A DNA stretch of 25,863 nt. Source: JAYZQT01 sp964412235 (GTDB lineage: Bacteria > Pseudomonadota > Alphaproteobacteria > MPNO01 > UBA830). Every line of letters starts with the position of its first letter. Positions within the stretch are counted from its first letter, which is position 1. A model generated the notes under the pieces. It saw only the letters and a list, made by a program, of their open reading frames with translations, ran no database searches and was not told where the DNA came from. The DNA lies in contig CAYPNT010000035.1 in the NCBI GenBank assembly GCA_964412235.1, positions 1 to 25,863 of the forward strand. Direction: 5' to 3'. A program made the position numbers and the translations under genes. This document shows, one piece after another, positions 1-7,518 of the stretch.

Positions 1-543
1 TTTAGCGGCTGTCTCCATTTCAGACACTGCAAGAAGTTCATCAGAATCGCCGTGCACCAGAAGTACTGGTGGTTTTGAGCGGATTTCTGTTTTCAGTAAG
101 TCCGGAGCTTCCATTCTTCCAGAGTAACCAACTATACCAGCAAGTGAAACTTCACGCCGAGGCCCAGTAAATAGAGACATCATCGTTCCCTGAGAAAATC
201 CGATTAGGATTAACTTGTCACCAGACAGTCCCCATCGATCGAGCTGTTGATCAATAAAATTATCAAATATAGAGGCTGTTGATCGGATAGCAGCCAACCT
301 CTCCGCGGGATCTTGCAACCAGACATCGTACCATTGAAATCCGAATGGTGAACCTTGACATCTATATGGTGCATTTGGTGCAATTATTGCAGCACCAGGG
401 GCAATTTGGCCAAAATAATGGCCGAGGGAAAAAAGGTCGTTTCCATCCGCTCCATAACCATGGACTAATATAATTAGTTGTTCTGGTTTAGAAGTAGAAG
501 AAGGTTGGGCTTCCGGTCCGTTCAACTCAGGAAATTTAGCCAT
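1..543 (-). CDS. Alpha/beta-hydrolase, carboxylesterase/phospholipase type (3' end cut by window)
   Basis: Partial gene: 181 codons from ATG at 543 run off the left edge, so the C-terminus is missing. The product is a soluble serine hydrolase of the carboxylesterase/phospholipase family (Abhydrolase_2), which cleaves carboxylic esters or lysolipids. Visible landmarks in order are the oxyanion-hole strand LVHGYGADGNDL (about residues 31-42), the nucleophile elbow GFSQG (Ser near residue 115) and HGDSDE (about 166-171), which carries the acid of the triad. The catalytic His should lie beyond the window. No signal peptide is seen. It follows the DNA glycosylase on the same strand by 32 bp, so the two may be co-transcribed, though no shared function is evident. 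A GGAA lies upstream of the ATG. The family is secure; the substrate is unknown. Confidence 0.85.
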   Translation of the reverse strand, partial: MAKFPELNGPEAQPSSTSKPEQLIILVHGYGADGNDLFSLGHYFGQIAPGAAIIAPNAPYRCQGSPFGFQWYDVWLQDPAERLAAIRSTASIFDNFIDQQLDRWGLSGDKLILIGFSQGTMMSLFTGPRREVSLAGIVGYSGRMEAPDLLKTEIRSKPPVLLVHGDSDELLAVSEMETAAK

Positions 544-575
544 CTACGATTCCGATTATTAAGGTTCTAACAACA

Positions 576-1205
576 TTATTTTTTACGCACGGCTTTCAGA
601 TAATAGTGCCACAATATGCCGGCAGCAACGCTACGCCAAGGTCTCCAGACCTCACCAATCTCAATAAGTTTTTTCTGATCGGGTCGAATTTTAAGCCCTT
701 TTATATCGCGCACAGCGGTTTGTAATGCTATATCACCTGACGGCCATACGTCGGGGCGCTGAAGGCATGCTAACAAGTATACATCGGCAGTCCAGGGTCC
801 AACGCCCTTCACCTGACAAAGGTTTTCTCGAACTTCTTCATCACTCAAATACACAAGGTTTTGAAGCGTCAGCCTTTTGTCTAGAACAGCTTCCGCCAGG
901 TCGCGGATATACCTTGTCTTTTGGCGGCTTACCCCAGCATCGCGAAAATTCAACGCAGACAATGCCAAAATATTTTTAGGATTCAAACGCGGAACAGCCG
1001 CAACTAAGCGCTTATAGCACGCGTCCGCCGACGCCAATGACACCTGTTGTTCTAATATCAATAATACTAGACTCATAAAGCCCGCTGACCGCCGCAATAC
1101 CGTCGGCCTACCATAGTCCCTAATGACCCGAGCAAGATCGACATCGCATCGAGTTAGATCATTTAATGCATGATCAAAGATTTGACTATTCAGTTTTTTG
1201 TCCAT
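576..1205 (-). CDS. DNA-3-methyladenine glycosylase II (AlkA-like, HhH-GPD)
   Basis: A 209-aa base-excision-repair enzyme that removes alkylated purines from DNA by hydrolysing the N-glycosidic bond. It is a short, single-domain HhH-GPD protein without the extra N-terminal domain of E. coli AlkA. The helix-hairpin-helix is at about residues 130-143 (CQVKGVGPWTADVY), and the glycine/proline-rich loop ends with the likely catalytic Asp158 in PSGDIAL. LEQQVSLASA (51-60) is the usual helix that packs against the active site. No Fe-S cysteine cluster is present, which argues against MutY/Nth. It is divergent from gluQ across 70 bp and lies upstream of the esterase gene. The ribosome binding site is weak. 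The family is certain; the exact lesion range is not. Confidence 0.88.
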   Translation of the reverse strand: MDKKLNSQIFDHALNDLTRCDVDLARVIRDYGRPTVLRRSAGFMSLVLLILEQQVSLASADACYKRLVAAVPRLNPKNILALSALNFRDAGVSRQKTRYIRDLAEAVLDKRLTLQNLVYLSDEEVRENLCQVKGVGPWTADVYLLACLQRPDVWPSGDIALQTAVRDIKGLKIRPDQKKLIEIGEVWRPWRSVAAGILWHYYLKAVRKK

Positions 1206-1275
1206 CCAAATATTGGAGTTCTCGTAATTCGCGGCTAAGTGATGTAAGAGGCTTTTATTTTAATCAACCAAGAAC

Positions 1276-2133
1276 ATGCAGAAATCAAGTAAGCCAAGAC
1301 AGGTTACACGGTTTGCGCCTAGCCCGACAGGCTTACTGCACATCGGACACGCGTTTTCCGCTCTAACAGCGTTTCACGGGCGCGGCCCGGGCGGTAGTTT
1401 TCATCTCCGAATAGAGGACATAGACCCGTTTCGATGCAAAGAAGATTATACCGACGCAATTGTTGAAGATCTAAAATGGCTGGGGCTCGATTGGGAGACG
1501 CCAATCCGCAAGCAATCTGACCACATGGCAGATTACGCCAGGGCATTAGACAAACTACATTCCCTACAAGTTCTCTACTGCTGCTTTTGCAGCCGTTCAG
1601 AAATTATGACAGAAATAAAAAGTTCTGGACACGCACCGCACGGTCCTGACGGACCAATTTATCCTGGCATATGTCGGGGTTTGACACAGATGGAGCGTAA
1701 ATCTCGGTTGGCGAAGGGTAAGAACTATGCTCGAAGACTTGATATGGAGGCGGCCATATCAAGGGCTGGTAGACTTGCGTGGAGCGATAGCAATAACCAA
1801 TTTTTCAAAGCAGACCCTCGGCAATTTGGTGATGTCGTACTAGCACGCAAAGACATACCAACAAGCTATCACCTTGCCGTCACAGTTGATGACCATTTAC
1901 AAGGCATAACGCTAGTACATCGGGGTTCCGATCTGAGACCCTCAACAGATATTCATAAGTTACTGCAGAACTTATTGGACTATGGCACCCCTATTTATGA
2001 TCATCATCACCTCCTGACAGATCGTAACGGGCGGCGACTATCCAAACGAAATAAAAGCATAACAATTCGCGCCCTCCGTGACCAAGGATATAGCCGGGAG
2101 GCGGTTATTTCACTCTCCGGATTTGATCCTTAA
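1276..2133 (+). CDS. gluQ: Glutamyl-Q tRNA(Asp) synthetase
   Basis: A 285-aa truncated glutamyl-tRNA synthetase paralogue that transfers glutamate onto the queuosine base at position 34 of tRNA-Asp. It has the catalytic Rossmann fold of class I synthetases but stops before any anticodon-binding domain, as is normal for GluQ-RS (about 290-310 aa). The HIGH motif is HIGH at residues 22-25 (after TRFAPSPTGLL), and the KMSKS-equivalent is RLSKRNKS near residue 254. The zinc site of GluQ-RS is intact as Cys103-x-Cys105 with Tyr129-x3-Cys133. GSFHLRIEDID (40-50) is the glutamate/ATP-site strand. The ATG at 1276 gives the usual N-terminus. It stands alone on its strand here. The identification is firm because length, Zn ligands and both signature motifs agree. 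Confidence 0.93.
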   Translation: MQKSSKPRQVTRFAPSPTGLLHIGHAFSALTAFHGRGPGGSFHLRIEDIDPFRCKEDYTDAIVEDLKWLGLDWETPIRKQSDHMADYARALDKLHSLQVLYCCFCSRSEIMTEIKSSGHAPHGPDGPIYPGICRGLTQMERKSRLAKGKNYARRLDMEAAISRAGRLAWSDSNNQFFKADPRQFGDVVLARKDIPTSYHLAVTVDDHLQGITLVHRGSDLRPSTDIHKLLQNLLDYGTPIYDHHHLLTDRNGRRLSKRNKSITIRALRDQGYSREAVISLSGFDP

Positions 2134-2192
2134 TGTAAATCAGCACTTTAAAATACGTTTTGAGACAAGAAAAATCATGCGCAATTAACACG

Positions 2193-3038
2193 TTAGGATC
2201 TTAAACCGCGCACAATGGAAACATAGTCACGATGTTCGGGGGAAAGAACACCATGACGAATAAAAAAGTCGATGTTCACCAAGTTGCAATTAAATTTAAA
2301 GTCGAAAGTTGTATCGACTACTTCCATTACGTCTTCGATTGGCATCAGATAAAAATCAGCGATCTCCCCATCCATATTAACCGGCTCGAAATCAAGAGGT
2401 AGCTCCAAATCCCAACAAAACATTATATCCGGCTTCAGACCGATATCATCCTCCATCACATAACTTATCGCTCCCGTGGAAATAGCTTTTGTCGCCAACT
2501 CTGGAGCAACGTTTGCTTCCTCATTAGCTTCTTTTAACAAGTTTTCACGAAGCGTAAGGGTAACGGGTTGACCACCCGCTATCATATTATCGAGTTGTCC
2601 TGGACAGATTAGGCGGTCTTTCGCCCGAACAGCCACCCACAGCTTTAAACGACCATTCACGCGCACGAATCCATTGACATGGATCCCGTAAGCTCGCACT
2701 CCAAAAAACGATGCGGCCGACCGTTCCAATTGAAACATGTAAGGCCCTCCCCACTGAGCGCCGACGGGATAGGCCTCATTCCGTGGTCGATTAATAATAT
2801 TTTGGTCAAATAGACTATTGATAACGCTGTCTATTGCTTCTGTCCTATCCGCATAATTTCGCAGCCCATCCGCCAAACGGACATTATCCGGTGAAAACTT
2901 AAAAACACTCTTGAAGCTTTCTAAATGCTGAACGTTATCGCGGCGAATTTGGCCAACAATTGTTTCCTCCACAATTAGAGGAACAAATTTTGATAGGTCG
3001 TGCTCGTTACATCGAGAAATATGATCTAAGAAACTCAT
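2193..3038 (-). CDS. DUF4743 / Nudix hydrolase family protein
   Basis: A 281-aa cytosolic protein with an N-terminal DUF4743 region (about 1-120) and a Nudix fold (about 120-260), like the family relatives annotated as thiamine-pyrophosphokinase-related Nudix proteins. The Nudix box is degenerate but recognisable: AGGQPVTLTLRENLLKEANE and the following EANV (about 154-178), with KE..EE in place of REx2EE. Members are thought to hydrolyse nucleoside-diphosphate-linked compounds; the substrate here is unknown. The frame stays open upstream to 3413, but the ATG at 3038 (MSFLDHIS) is chosen because it matches the usual DUF4743 start and because the extension would be wholly antisense to the HIG1 gene. 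No strong Shine-Dalgarno sequence is visible. It is divergent from the HIG1 gene across 133 bp. Confidence 0.8.
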   Translation of the reverse strand: MSFLDHISRCNEHDLSKFVPLIVEETIVGQIRRDNVQHLESFKSVFKFSPDNVRLADGLRNYADRTEAIDSVINSLFDQNIINRPRNEAYPVGAQWGGPYMFQLERSAASFFGVRAYGIHVNGFVRVNGRLKLWVAVRAKDRLICPGQLDNMIAGGQPVTLTLRENLLKEANEEANVAPELATKAISTGAISYVMEDDIGLKPDIMFCWDLELPLDFEPVNMDGEIADFYLMPIEDVMEVVDTTFDFKFNCNLVNIDFFIRHGVLSPEHRDYVSIVRGLRS

Positions 3039-3171
3039 AAGCGGAATAGACTCTTGTAAAAAAACCGTTTTACGACACCTAGCTTCACACAGAAAGAACA
3101 GACAGAGGGACGATTTCACCCACGCAAATTGAAAGATTGCCCTTAGAAGCGATGCATACCATATTTCTGTA

Positions 3172-3366
3172 ATGTCCTCCTTACTACCAATTCTAATAAT
3201 AGTGGCAATGGTTGCCACCCTGGGAGCGCTAGGATTAGGGTTAATTTCCATGATTAAGGGGGGCAAATTCAATGCAAAACATTCGAATAAACTTATGCAA
3301 CTTCGCGTGATACTCCAGTTTTCAGCGATTGTCCTTCTTGGTCTTTTATTCTTATTCTCCGCATAG
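3172..3366 (+). CDS. HIG1-domain twin-transmembrane protein
   Basis: A 64-aa inner-membrane protein with two hydrophobic helices (about residues 4-28 and 44-63) joined by a basic loop, KGGKFNAKHSNKLMQLRV. The loop with G-x-F-N...N-K-L-M-x-x-R is the hallmark of the HIG1 (hypoxia-induced gene 1) domain, common as a small 'twin transmembrane protein' in Alphaproteobacteria. Mitochondrial relatives (HIGD/Rcf1) associate with cytochrome c oxidase and respiratory supercomplexes; a similar membrane role here is inference. It sits about 190 bp upstream of etfB, so a respiratory theme is plausible. There is no obvious ribosome binding site before the ATG, and no other in-frame start nearby. It is easily missed because a long minus-strand frame lies across it. 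Confidence 0.82.
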   Translation: MSSLLPILIIVAMVATLGALGLGLISMIKGGKFNAKHSNKLMQLRVILQFSAIVLLGLLFLFSA

Positions 3367-3417
3367 AATAAAAGGCGAGATATTTCCGCCGTCAGTACGA
3401 GCTGCGGGTTCAAAAAC

Positions 3418-3446
3418 TTGACATCCCACCGTACTTAGTTAGGTTC
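3418..3446 (+). promoter_or_regulatory. Possible sigma70-type promoter ahead of etfB
   Basis: A perfect -35 hexamer TTGACA at 3418-3423 is followed after about 16-17 bp by only a poor -10 (TAGGTT, 3440-3445). It lies in the 186-bp gap before the etfB start at 3553, the natural place for the promoter of the etfB-etfA unit. The weak -10 makes this tentative. Confidence 0.3.
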
Positions 3447-3552
3447 CGCATGCACGAGATAAACCTCTTTCATAGGTGCCTGTCACGGCAGCACGAGGCG
3501 TATGAAAGAAATTCAGAACTCAATAGCTGCCTTCAATATGAGAGAAACTTCG

Positions 3553-4302
3553 ATGAAACTGATCGTCGCCGTGAAACGGGTGATAGATTATAATGTCAAA
3601 GTCCGCGTAAAGAGCGATGAGACGGGCGTTGAAACAGCCAACGTCAAGATGTCCATGAATCCATTTGACGAAATAGCCGTTGAGGAAGCTGTCAGACTTT
3701 TAGAGGCGGGCACCGCCAGCGAAGTCGTGGCCGTCTCAATGGGCGTACAACAATGCCAAGAAACTATTCGGACGGCCCTGGCTATGGGTGCAGACCGAGG
3801 CATTCATGTAAGGACAGAGGAGGAACTGCAACCGCTAGCCGTGGCAAAACTCCTCGCGAAGATCGTGGATAACGAAAACCCCGATATGGTTATTCTTGGC
3901 AAACAAGCGATAGATGATGATTCTAATCAAACCGGGCAAATGTTGGCAGGTTTGCTAAACTGGTCACAAGGTACTTTCGCCTCAAAAATAGAGTTATCTG
4001 GCGATACAGCAAATGTAACTCGTGAGGTCGATGGCGGTTTACAAACATTGGCAATTAACCTGCCAGCAATTGTAACCACGGACCTTCGCCTGAATGAACC
4101 CCGATATGCATCTCTTCCAAACATAATGAAGGCTAAGAAGAAAACAATTGACGAGACAACCCCAGCGGAGTTGGGGGTAGATGTAACACCACGTCTTACG
4201 ACTCTGAAGGTTACGGAACCTGCAAAACGAGAGGGCGGGTTAAAATTAGAAAACGTTACCGAATTAGTAGATAAACTTAAAAACGAAGCGGGGGTCATTT
4301 GA
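3553..4302 (+). CDS. etfB: Electron transfer flavoprotein beta subunit
   Basis: A 249-aa beta subunit of ETF, the soluble FAD/AMP heterodimer that collects electrons from acyl-CoA and other dehydrogenases and passes them to ETF-ubiquinone oxidoreductase. The frame is open from ATG 3502, but the start at 3553 is preferred: MKLIVAVKRVIDYNVKVRVK is the canonical alphaproteobacterial N-terminus and gives the usual family length. The signature region VDNENPDMVILGKQAIDDDS, followed by NQTGQMLAGLL, is the AMP-binding part, and LPAIVTTDLRLNEPRYASLP followed by NIMKAKKK is the conserved ETF-beta signature and recognition-loop area. Its stop overlaps the etfA start by 4 nt (ATGA), so the subunits are translationally coupled. 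Confidence 0.95.
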   Translation: MKLIVAVKRVIDYNVKVRVKSDETGVETANVKMSMNPFDEIAVEEAVRLLEAGTASEVVAVSMGVQQCQETIRTALAMGADRGIHVRTEEELQPLAVAKLLAKIVDNENPDMVILGKQAIDDDSNQTGQMLAGLLNWSQGTFASKIELSGDTANVTREVDGGLQTLAINLPAIVTTDLRLNEPRYASLPNIMKAKKKTIDETTPAELGVDVTPRLTTLKVTEPAKREGGLKLENVTELVDKLKNEAGVI

Positions 4303-5255
4303 TGACCGTCCTCGTTGTCTCAGACCACAATAATTCGGGCCTCGTTCCCATAACACTCAACACTATTTCTGCTGCTCTGCAAATATCGGACGAAGTGGAC
4401 CTCTTAATAGCGGGTGAGAACCTGGAAGAAATATCTACAACAACATCTAAAATTAGCGGAATTTCCAAAATCTTGATAGCGGACAATAACGTCCTAAGCC
4501 ACCAAATAGCAGAAAATGTAGCTCCACTTGTTGCCAACCTTGCTACAAACTATAGCCATATACTGTTTTCATCAAACACCTCAGGAAAAAATATTGCACC
4601 TCGTGTGGCGGCGCTTTTAGACGTCGCTCAGATTTCGGATATCGTCCAAATAGTTTCCGAAGACACTTTTGTGCATCCAATATATGCCGGAAATGCGATG
4701 GCAACCGTCCAGTCCTCCGACGGTATCAAAGTAATAACTGTCCGCGGTACTGCGTTTATCGCGGCCTCTGAGGAGGGGGGTTCGGCCACGATAGAAAGTG
4801 TGGAGATAACACCAAGCGTAGGTCTATCACGGTTTGTAGGGCAGGAACTGACAAAATCAGAGCGTCCAGAATTAACCTCAGCAAGGGTCATAATTTCTGG
4901 GGGTCGAGGTATGCAATCTGGGGAAAATTTCGAATTGATTGAGAAAGTAGCCGATAAATTAGGGGCGGCTGTTGGCGCGTCTCGAGCAGCGGTGGACGCG
5001 GGATATAAACCAAATGATTATCAGGTCGGACAAACTGGTAAGGTTGTTGCTCCCGAATTATATATTGCCGTTGGAATTTCTGGGGCAATACAGCACCTCG
5101 CCGGAATGAAGGACTCTAAGGTAATAGTCGCGATAAATAAGGACGAGGAGGCCCCAATCTTTTCTGTTGCCGACTATGGCCTAGTAGGTGACCTATTCAA
5201 GCTCGTACCTGAACTTGACGAAGAGCTACAAAGGCAGGATGTCCAACCACGATAA
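4299..5255 (+). CDS. etfA: Electron transfer flavoprotein alpha subunit
   Basis: A 318-aa alpha subunit, the FAD-carrying partner of EtfB. Domain I (about 1-190) is the variable N-terminal half. The C-terminal FAD domain (about 195-315) is strongly conserved: ISGGRGMQSGENF, then SRAAVDAGY, QVGQTGKVVAPELYIAVGIS, GAIQHLAGM and VAINKDEEAPIFSVADYG. These include the Arg and the Ser/Thr-Gly loops that hold the flavin, so the protein looks functional. Length is typical. It begins inside the etfB stop codon and is followed by a 68-bp gap to the hydroxyacyl-CoA dehydrogenase gene, suggesting one transcript of three genes. Quinone-linked ETF dehydrogenase is not in the window. Confidence 0.95.
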   Translation: MMTVLVVSDHNNSGLVPITLNTISAALQISDEVDLLIAGENLEEISTTTSKISGISKILIADNNVLSHQIAENVAPLVANLATNYSHILFSSNTSGKNIAPRVAALLDVAQISDIVQIVSEDTFVHPIYAGNAMATVQSSDGIKVITVRGTAFIAASEEGGSATIESVEITPSVGLSRFVGQELTKSERPELTSARVIISGGRGMQSGENFELIEKVADKLGAAVGASRAAVDAGYKPNDYQVGQTGKVVAPELYIAVGISGAIQHLAGMKDSKVIVAINKDEEAPIFSVADYGLVGDLFKLVPELDEELQRQDVQPR

Positions 5256-5292
5256 ACCCGAAAAGAAATTGGTTTGTACAACACACGGGTTT
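5254..5292 (+). repeat. Inverted repeat in the etfA-hbd gap
   Basis: AAACCCG at 5254-5260 pairs with CGGGTTT at 5286-5292 around a 25-nt loop. The following bases are A-rich rather than T-rich, so it is not a standard intrinsic terminator. It may be a transcript-processing hairpin between etfA and the downstream gene, or chance. Confidence 0.3.
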
Positions 5293-5323
5293 CAAAAAAA
5301 TTGAGAAGAAAGGAATGTTGTGA

Positions 5324-6238
5324 ATGGCTACCATTAAAGATCCGGGCGCAACACCAGAAGCACTAAGCATTAAAAGAATTGGTGTTATTGGGGCCGGCCA
5401 AATGGGATCAGGAATTGCACATGTTGCCGCAGTTACGGGCATAAATGTTGTAATGAATGATATTGGGCAGGAACAACTTGATAAAGCGGTTGCCAGCATC
5501 GATAGAAACTTGGGTCGGCAAGTAAGTCGTGAAAGAATTACTGAAGCAGAGAAGCAAGAGGCACTATCTTTATTATCCACTTCGACAGAATACGAAGCGC
5601 TCGGCGAGTGTGATATTGTTATTGAGGCGGCAACGGAAGACGAAGTTATAAAGCGAGAAATCTATAAGAATGTACTCCCGTCGCTCCGAAAAGACACAAT
5701 CATTGCATCAAACACCTCGTCTATCTCTATCACCAGACTGGGCGCCGCTACTGACCGCCCTGAGCGCTTCATGGGTATGCATTTTATGAACCCGGTTCCC
5801 ATTATGCAGTTAGTAGAATTGATTCCCGGAATTGCAACCGACGATAAGACACACAAAGTAGTAGAAGGCCTTACCTACCGTCTAGGAAAGACGCCAGTTA
5901 TTTCAGAAGATTTCCCGGCTTTTATCGTTAATCGAATCTTGCTTCCAATGATTAATGAAGCTGTCTACACACTTCACGAAGGAATCGGCTCTGTTAAGGA
6001 TATTGATACCGCACTAAAGCTTGGTGCCAACCACCCGATGGGACCACTAGAGCTTGCTGACTTTATTGGGCTAGACACTTGTCTCTCTGTTATGCAGGTA
6101 CTTTACGATGGACTGGCTGATACTAAATACCGGCCGTGTCCACTGCTAGTAAAGTATGTTGAGGCAGGGTGGTTTGGCCGTAAGTCTGGAAAGGGTTTTT
6201 ATGATTACTCGGGGGATCACCCAGAGCCCACTCGTTAG
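5324..6238 (+). CDS. 3-hydroxybutyryl-CoA (3-hydroxyacyl-CoA) dehydrogenase
   Basis: A 304-aa NAD(P)-dependent enzyme that interconverts 3-hydroxybutyryl-CoA and acetoacetyl-CoA. The N-terminal Rossmann domain has GVIGAGQMGSG (residues 20-30). The catalytic His-Glu pair is His153 in MHFMNP and Glu165 in LVELI, with the conserved Asn203 in FIVNRIL. The C-terminal dimerisation domain includes LGANHPMGPLELADFIGLD (233-251) and ends in GWFGRKSGKGFYDY. It is a stand-alone (Hbd/PaaH-type) dehydrogenase, not a FadB fusion. The first 17 residues before KRIGVIGAG are longer than usual, but an AAAGGA lies 9 nt before this ATG. It follows etfBA, and a terminator follows it. It could serve beta-oxidation, PHB metabolism or ring-cleavage products; the exact role is open. 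Confidence 0.9.
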   Translation: MATIKDPGATPEALSIKRIGVIGAGQMGSGIAHVAAVTGINVVMNDIGQEQLDKAVASIDRNLGRQVSRERITEAEKQEALSLLSTSTEYEALGECDIVIEAATEDEVIKREIYKNVLPSLRKDTIIASNTSSISITRLGAATDRPERFMGMHFMNPVPIMQLVELIPGIATDDKTHKVVEGLTYRLGKTPVISEDFPAFIVNRILLPMINEAVYTLHEGIGSVKDIDTALKLGANHPMGPLELADFIGLDTCLSVMQVLYDGLADTKYRPCPLLVKYVEAGWFGRKSGKGFYDYSGDHPEPTR

Positions 6239-6245
6239 ACTTCCG

Positions 6246-6264
6246 AATGGGTTTGCCCATTTTT
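6246..6264 (+). terminator. Intrinsic terminator after the etf-hbd unit
   Basis: AATGGG (6246-6251), a TTTG loop, CCCATT (6256-6261), then a run of T to 6264. This is a short perfect stem followed by a U-tract, 8 nt past the dehydrogenase stop codon. Confidence 0.6.
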
Positions 6265-6290
6265 CTGCGGGCGAAGGGACATGATTAACT

Positions 6291-7487
6291 CTATTCTGCG
6301 GCCTGAGTAGCAGGTTCAGCCTGATCGGGCTCCCATTTTCCAGAACCTTCTAAAATCATCACATCTTGCATAATCTCTTCCGTAAAACGTTCCATCGATG
6401 CAAGAGTAAGTTTGTGTGGCATACTTCCAATTTGAAACATACCGAGAAAATAACCCAACCCCACCTCAGCGTGACACCTAGTCAGTTTTTCTCGAACGGT
6501 ATCTGGACTACCCACAATTATTACGTCGCGTTCTATAAGTGATTCGACAGTATGGGTCGATACTAAGCTCGATTTTGTTTTCAAAACGCGTTTATATGAA
6601 TCGATAGACATATAGCCTGGCGGCAGCAGCATCGTAGTTGGGTACCTAAGAAGCTTATTGAAGAATAACTCTACATGTGGCCGCACCTCATCAATTGCAG
6701 TCTCGTCCGTCTCACCAACATAAATTGGGGCAGCCCAGCCTAATTGTTCTGACGTTGCCTTGTATCCATGATCATGCGCAATTTGACGATATGCATGATG
6801 AAAACGAACAACGTTCTGAAAGGGAGAATACGTCTGCAAATAGGTATATTTCCTATCTGGATGAGCGGCCCAATTAATAGTCTCGGTCGAGCCCTGACTT
6901 GGCACCCAGATCGGGGGGTGGGGGTCTTGGTACGGGCGTGGCCACGTATTCACGTAGTCAAAATGATAGTGCTTACCCTCAAACGAAAACGGGCCCTCGT
7001 CCGTCCACGCTCGTATAACTAAGTCGTGAGCTTCGTGAAACCGCTCGTGACTATTTGCCGGATTCGCTCCTAAAGAATAATACTCACATCCCAAGCCACG
7101 CACCATGCCGCTGATCAAACGTCCACTGGTTATGCAGTCGATCATAGCGTGCTCTTCCGCTAGCGTCTGGGGATGGTCCCGAATACCGAACGCATTTCCC
7201 AATATCGCTATCTTTACTCTTTGGGTTTTTGTAGCCAAGGCCGAAGCCATCACCACCGGTGATGGCATTAACCCATACGCGTTCTGATGATGCTCATTTA
7301 CGCAGACACCATCAAACCCAAGCTCCTCCGCATATTCAAGTTCATCAAGATATCTGTTGTATAGTTCGTGACCCTTGACGGGGTCAAAGTTACTGTTGGG
7401 ATACGTCACCCAACAGGTATCGTATTTCTGATCATAATTAGGATCTACGTATGCGTAAGGCATAAGGTGAAAAAGAAATACCTTCAT
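6291..7487 (-). CDS. LLM-class flavin-dependent oxidoreductase (luciferase-like), copy 1
   Basis: A 398-aa TIM-barrel monooxygenase of the bacterial-luciferase-like family, which uses reduced FMN (or, in some branches, F420) and O2 on an unknown substrate. Family features are MKVFLFHLMPY at the first beta strand, FDGVCVNEHHQNAYG with Glu-His-His at 65-67, LGNAFGIRDHPQTLAEEHAM, the GRLISGMVRG phosphate-binding region, and GSPDTVREKL near the end. It shares long identical blocks with the gene immediately upstream on the same strand (31-bp gap), so the two arose by tandem duplication and are probably one operon. An AGGA precedes the ATG. No flavin reductase lies in the window. FMN as cofactor is an assumption from the family; the substrate is not predictable. 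Confidence 0.9.
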   Translation of the reverse strand: MKVFLFHLMPYAYVDPNYDQKYDTCWVTYPNSNFDPVKGHELYNRYLDELEYAEELGFDGVCVNEHHQNAYGLMPSPVVMASALATKTQRVKIAILGNAFGIRDHPQTLAEEHAMIDCITSGRLISGMVRGLGCEYYSLGANPANSHERFHEAHDLVIRAWTDEGPFSFEGKHYHFDYVNTWPRPYQDPHPPIWVPSQGSTETINWAAHPDRKYTYLQTYSPFQNVVRFHHAYRQIAHDHGYKATSEQLGWAAPIYVGETDETAIDEVRPHVELFFNKLLRYPTTMLLPPGYMSIDSYKRVLKTKSSLVSTHTVESLIERDVIIVGSPDTVREKLTRCHAEVGLGYFLGMFQIGSMPHKLTLASMERFTEEIMQDVMILEGSGKWEPDQAEPATQAAE

Positions 7488-7518
7488 TGAGTTATCCTAA
7501 TCTTATTTTTTATTACGA

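Noticed and set aside
3927..4298. Long antisense frame opposite etfB
   Set aside because: Codon-mirror shadow of a confidently identified gene; no family resemblance.
5197..5580. 127-aa minus-strand frame spanning the etfA-hbd gap
   Set aside because: Antisense to two confident genes and without its own signals.
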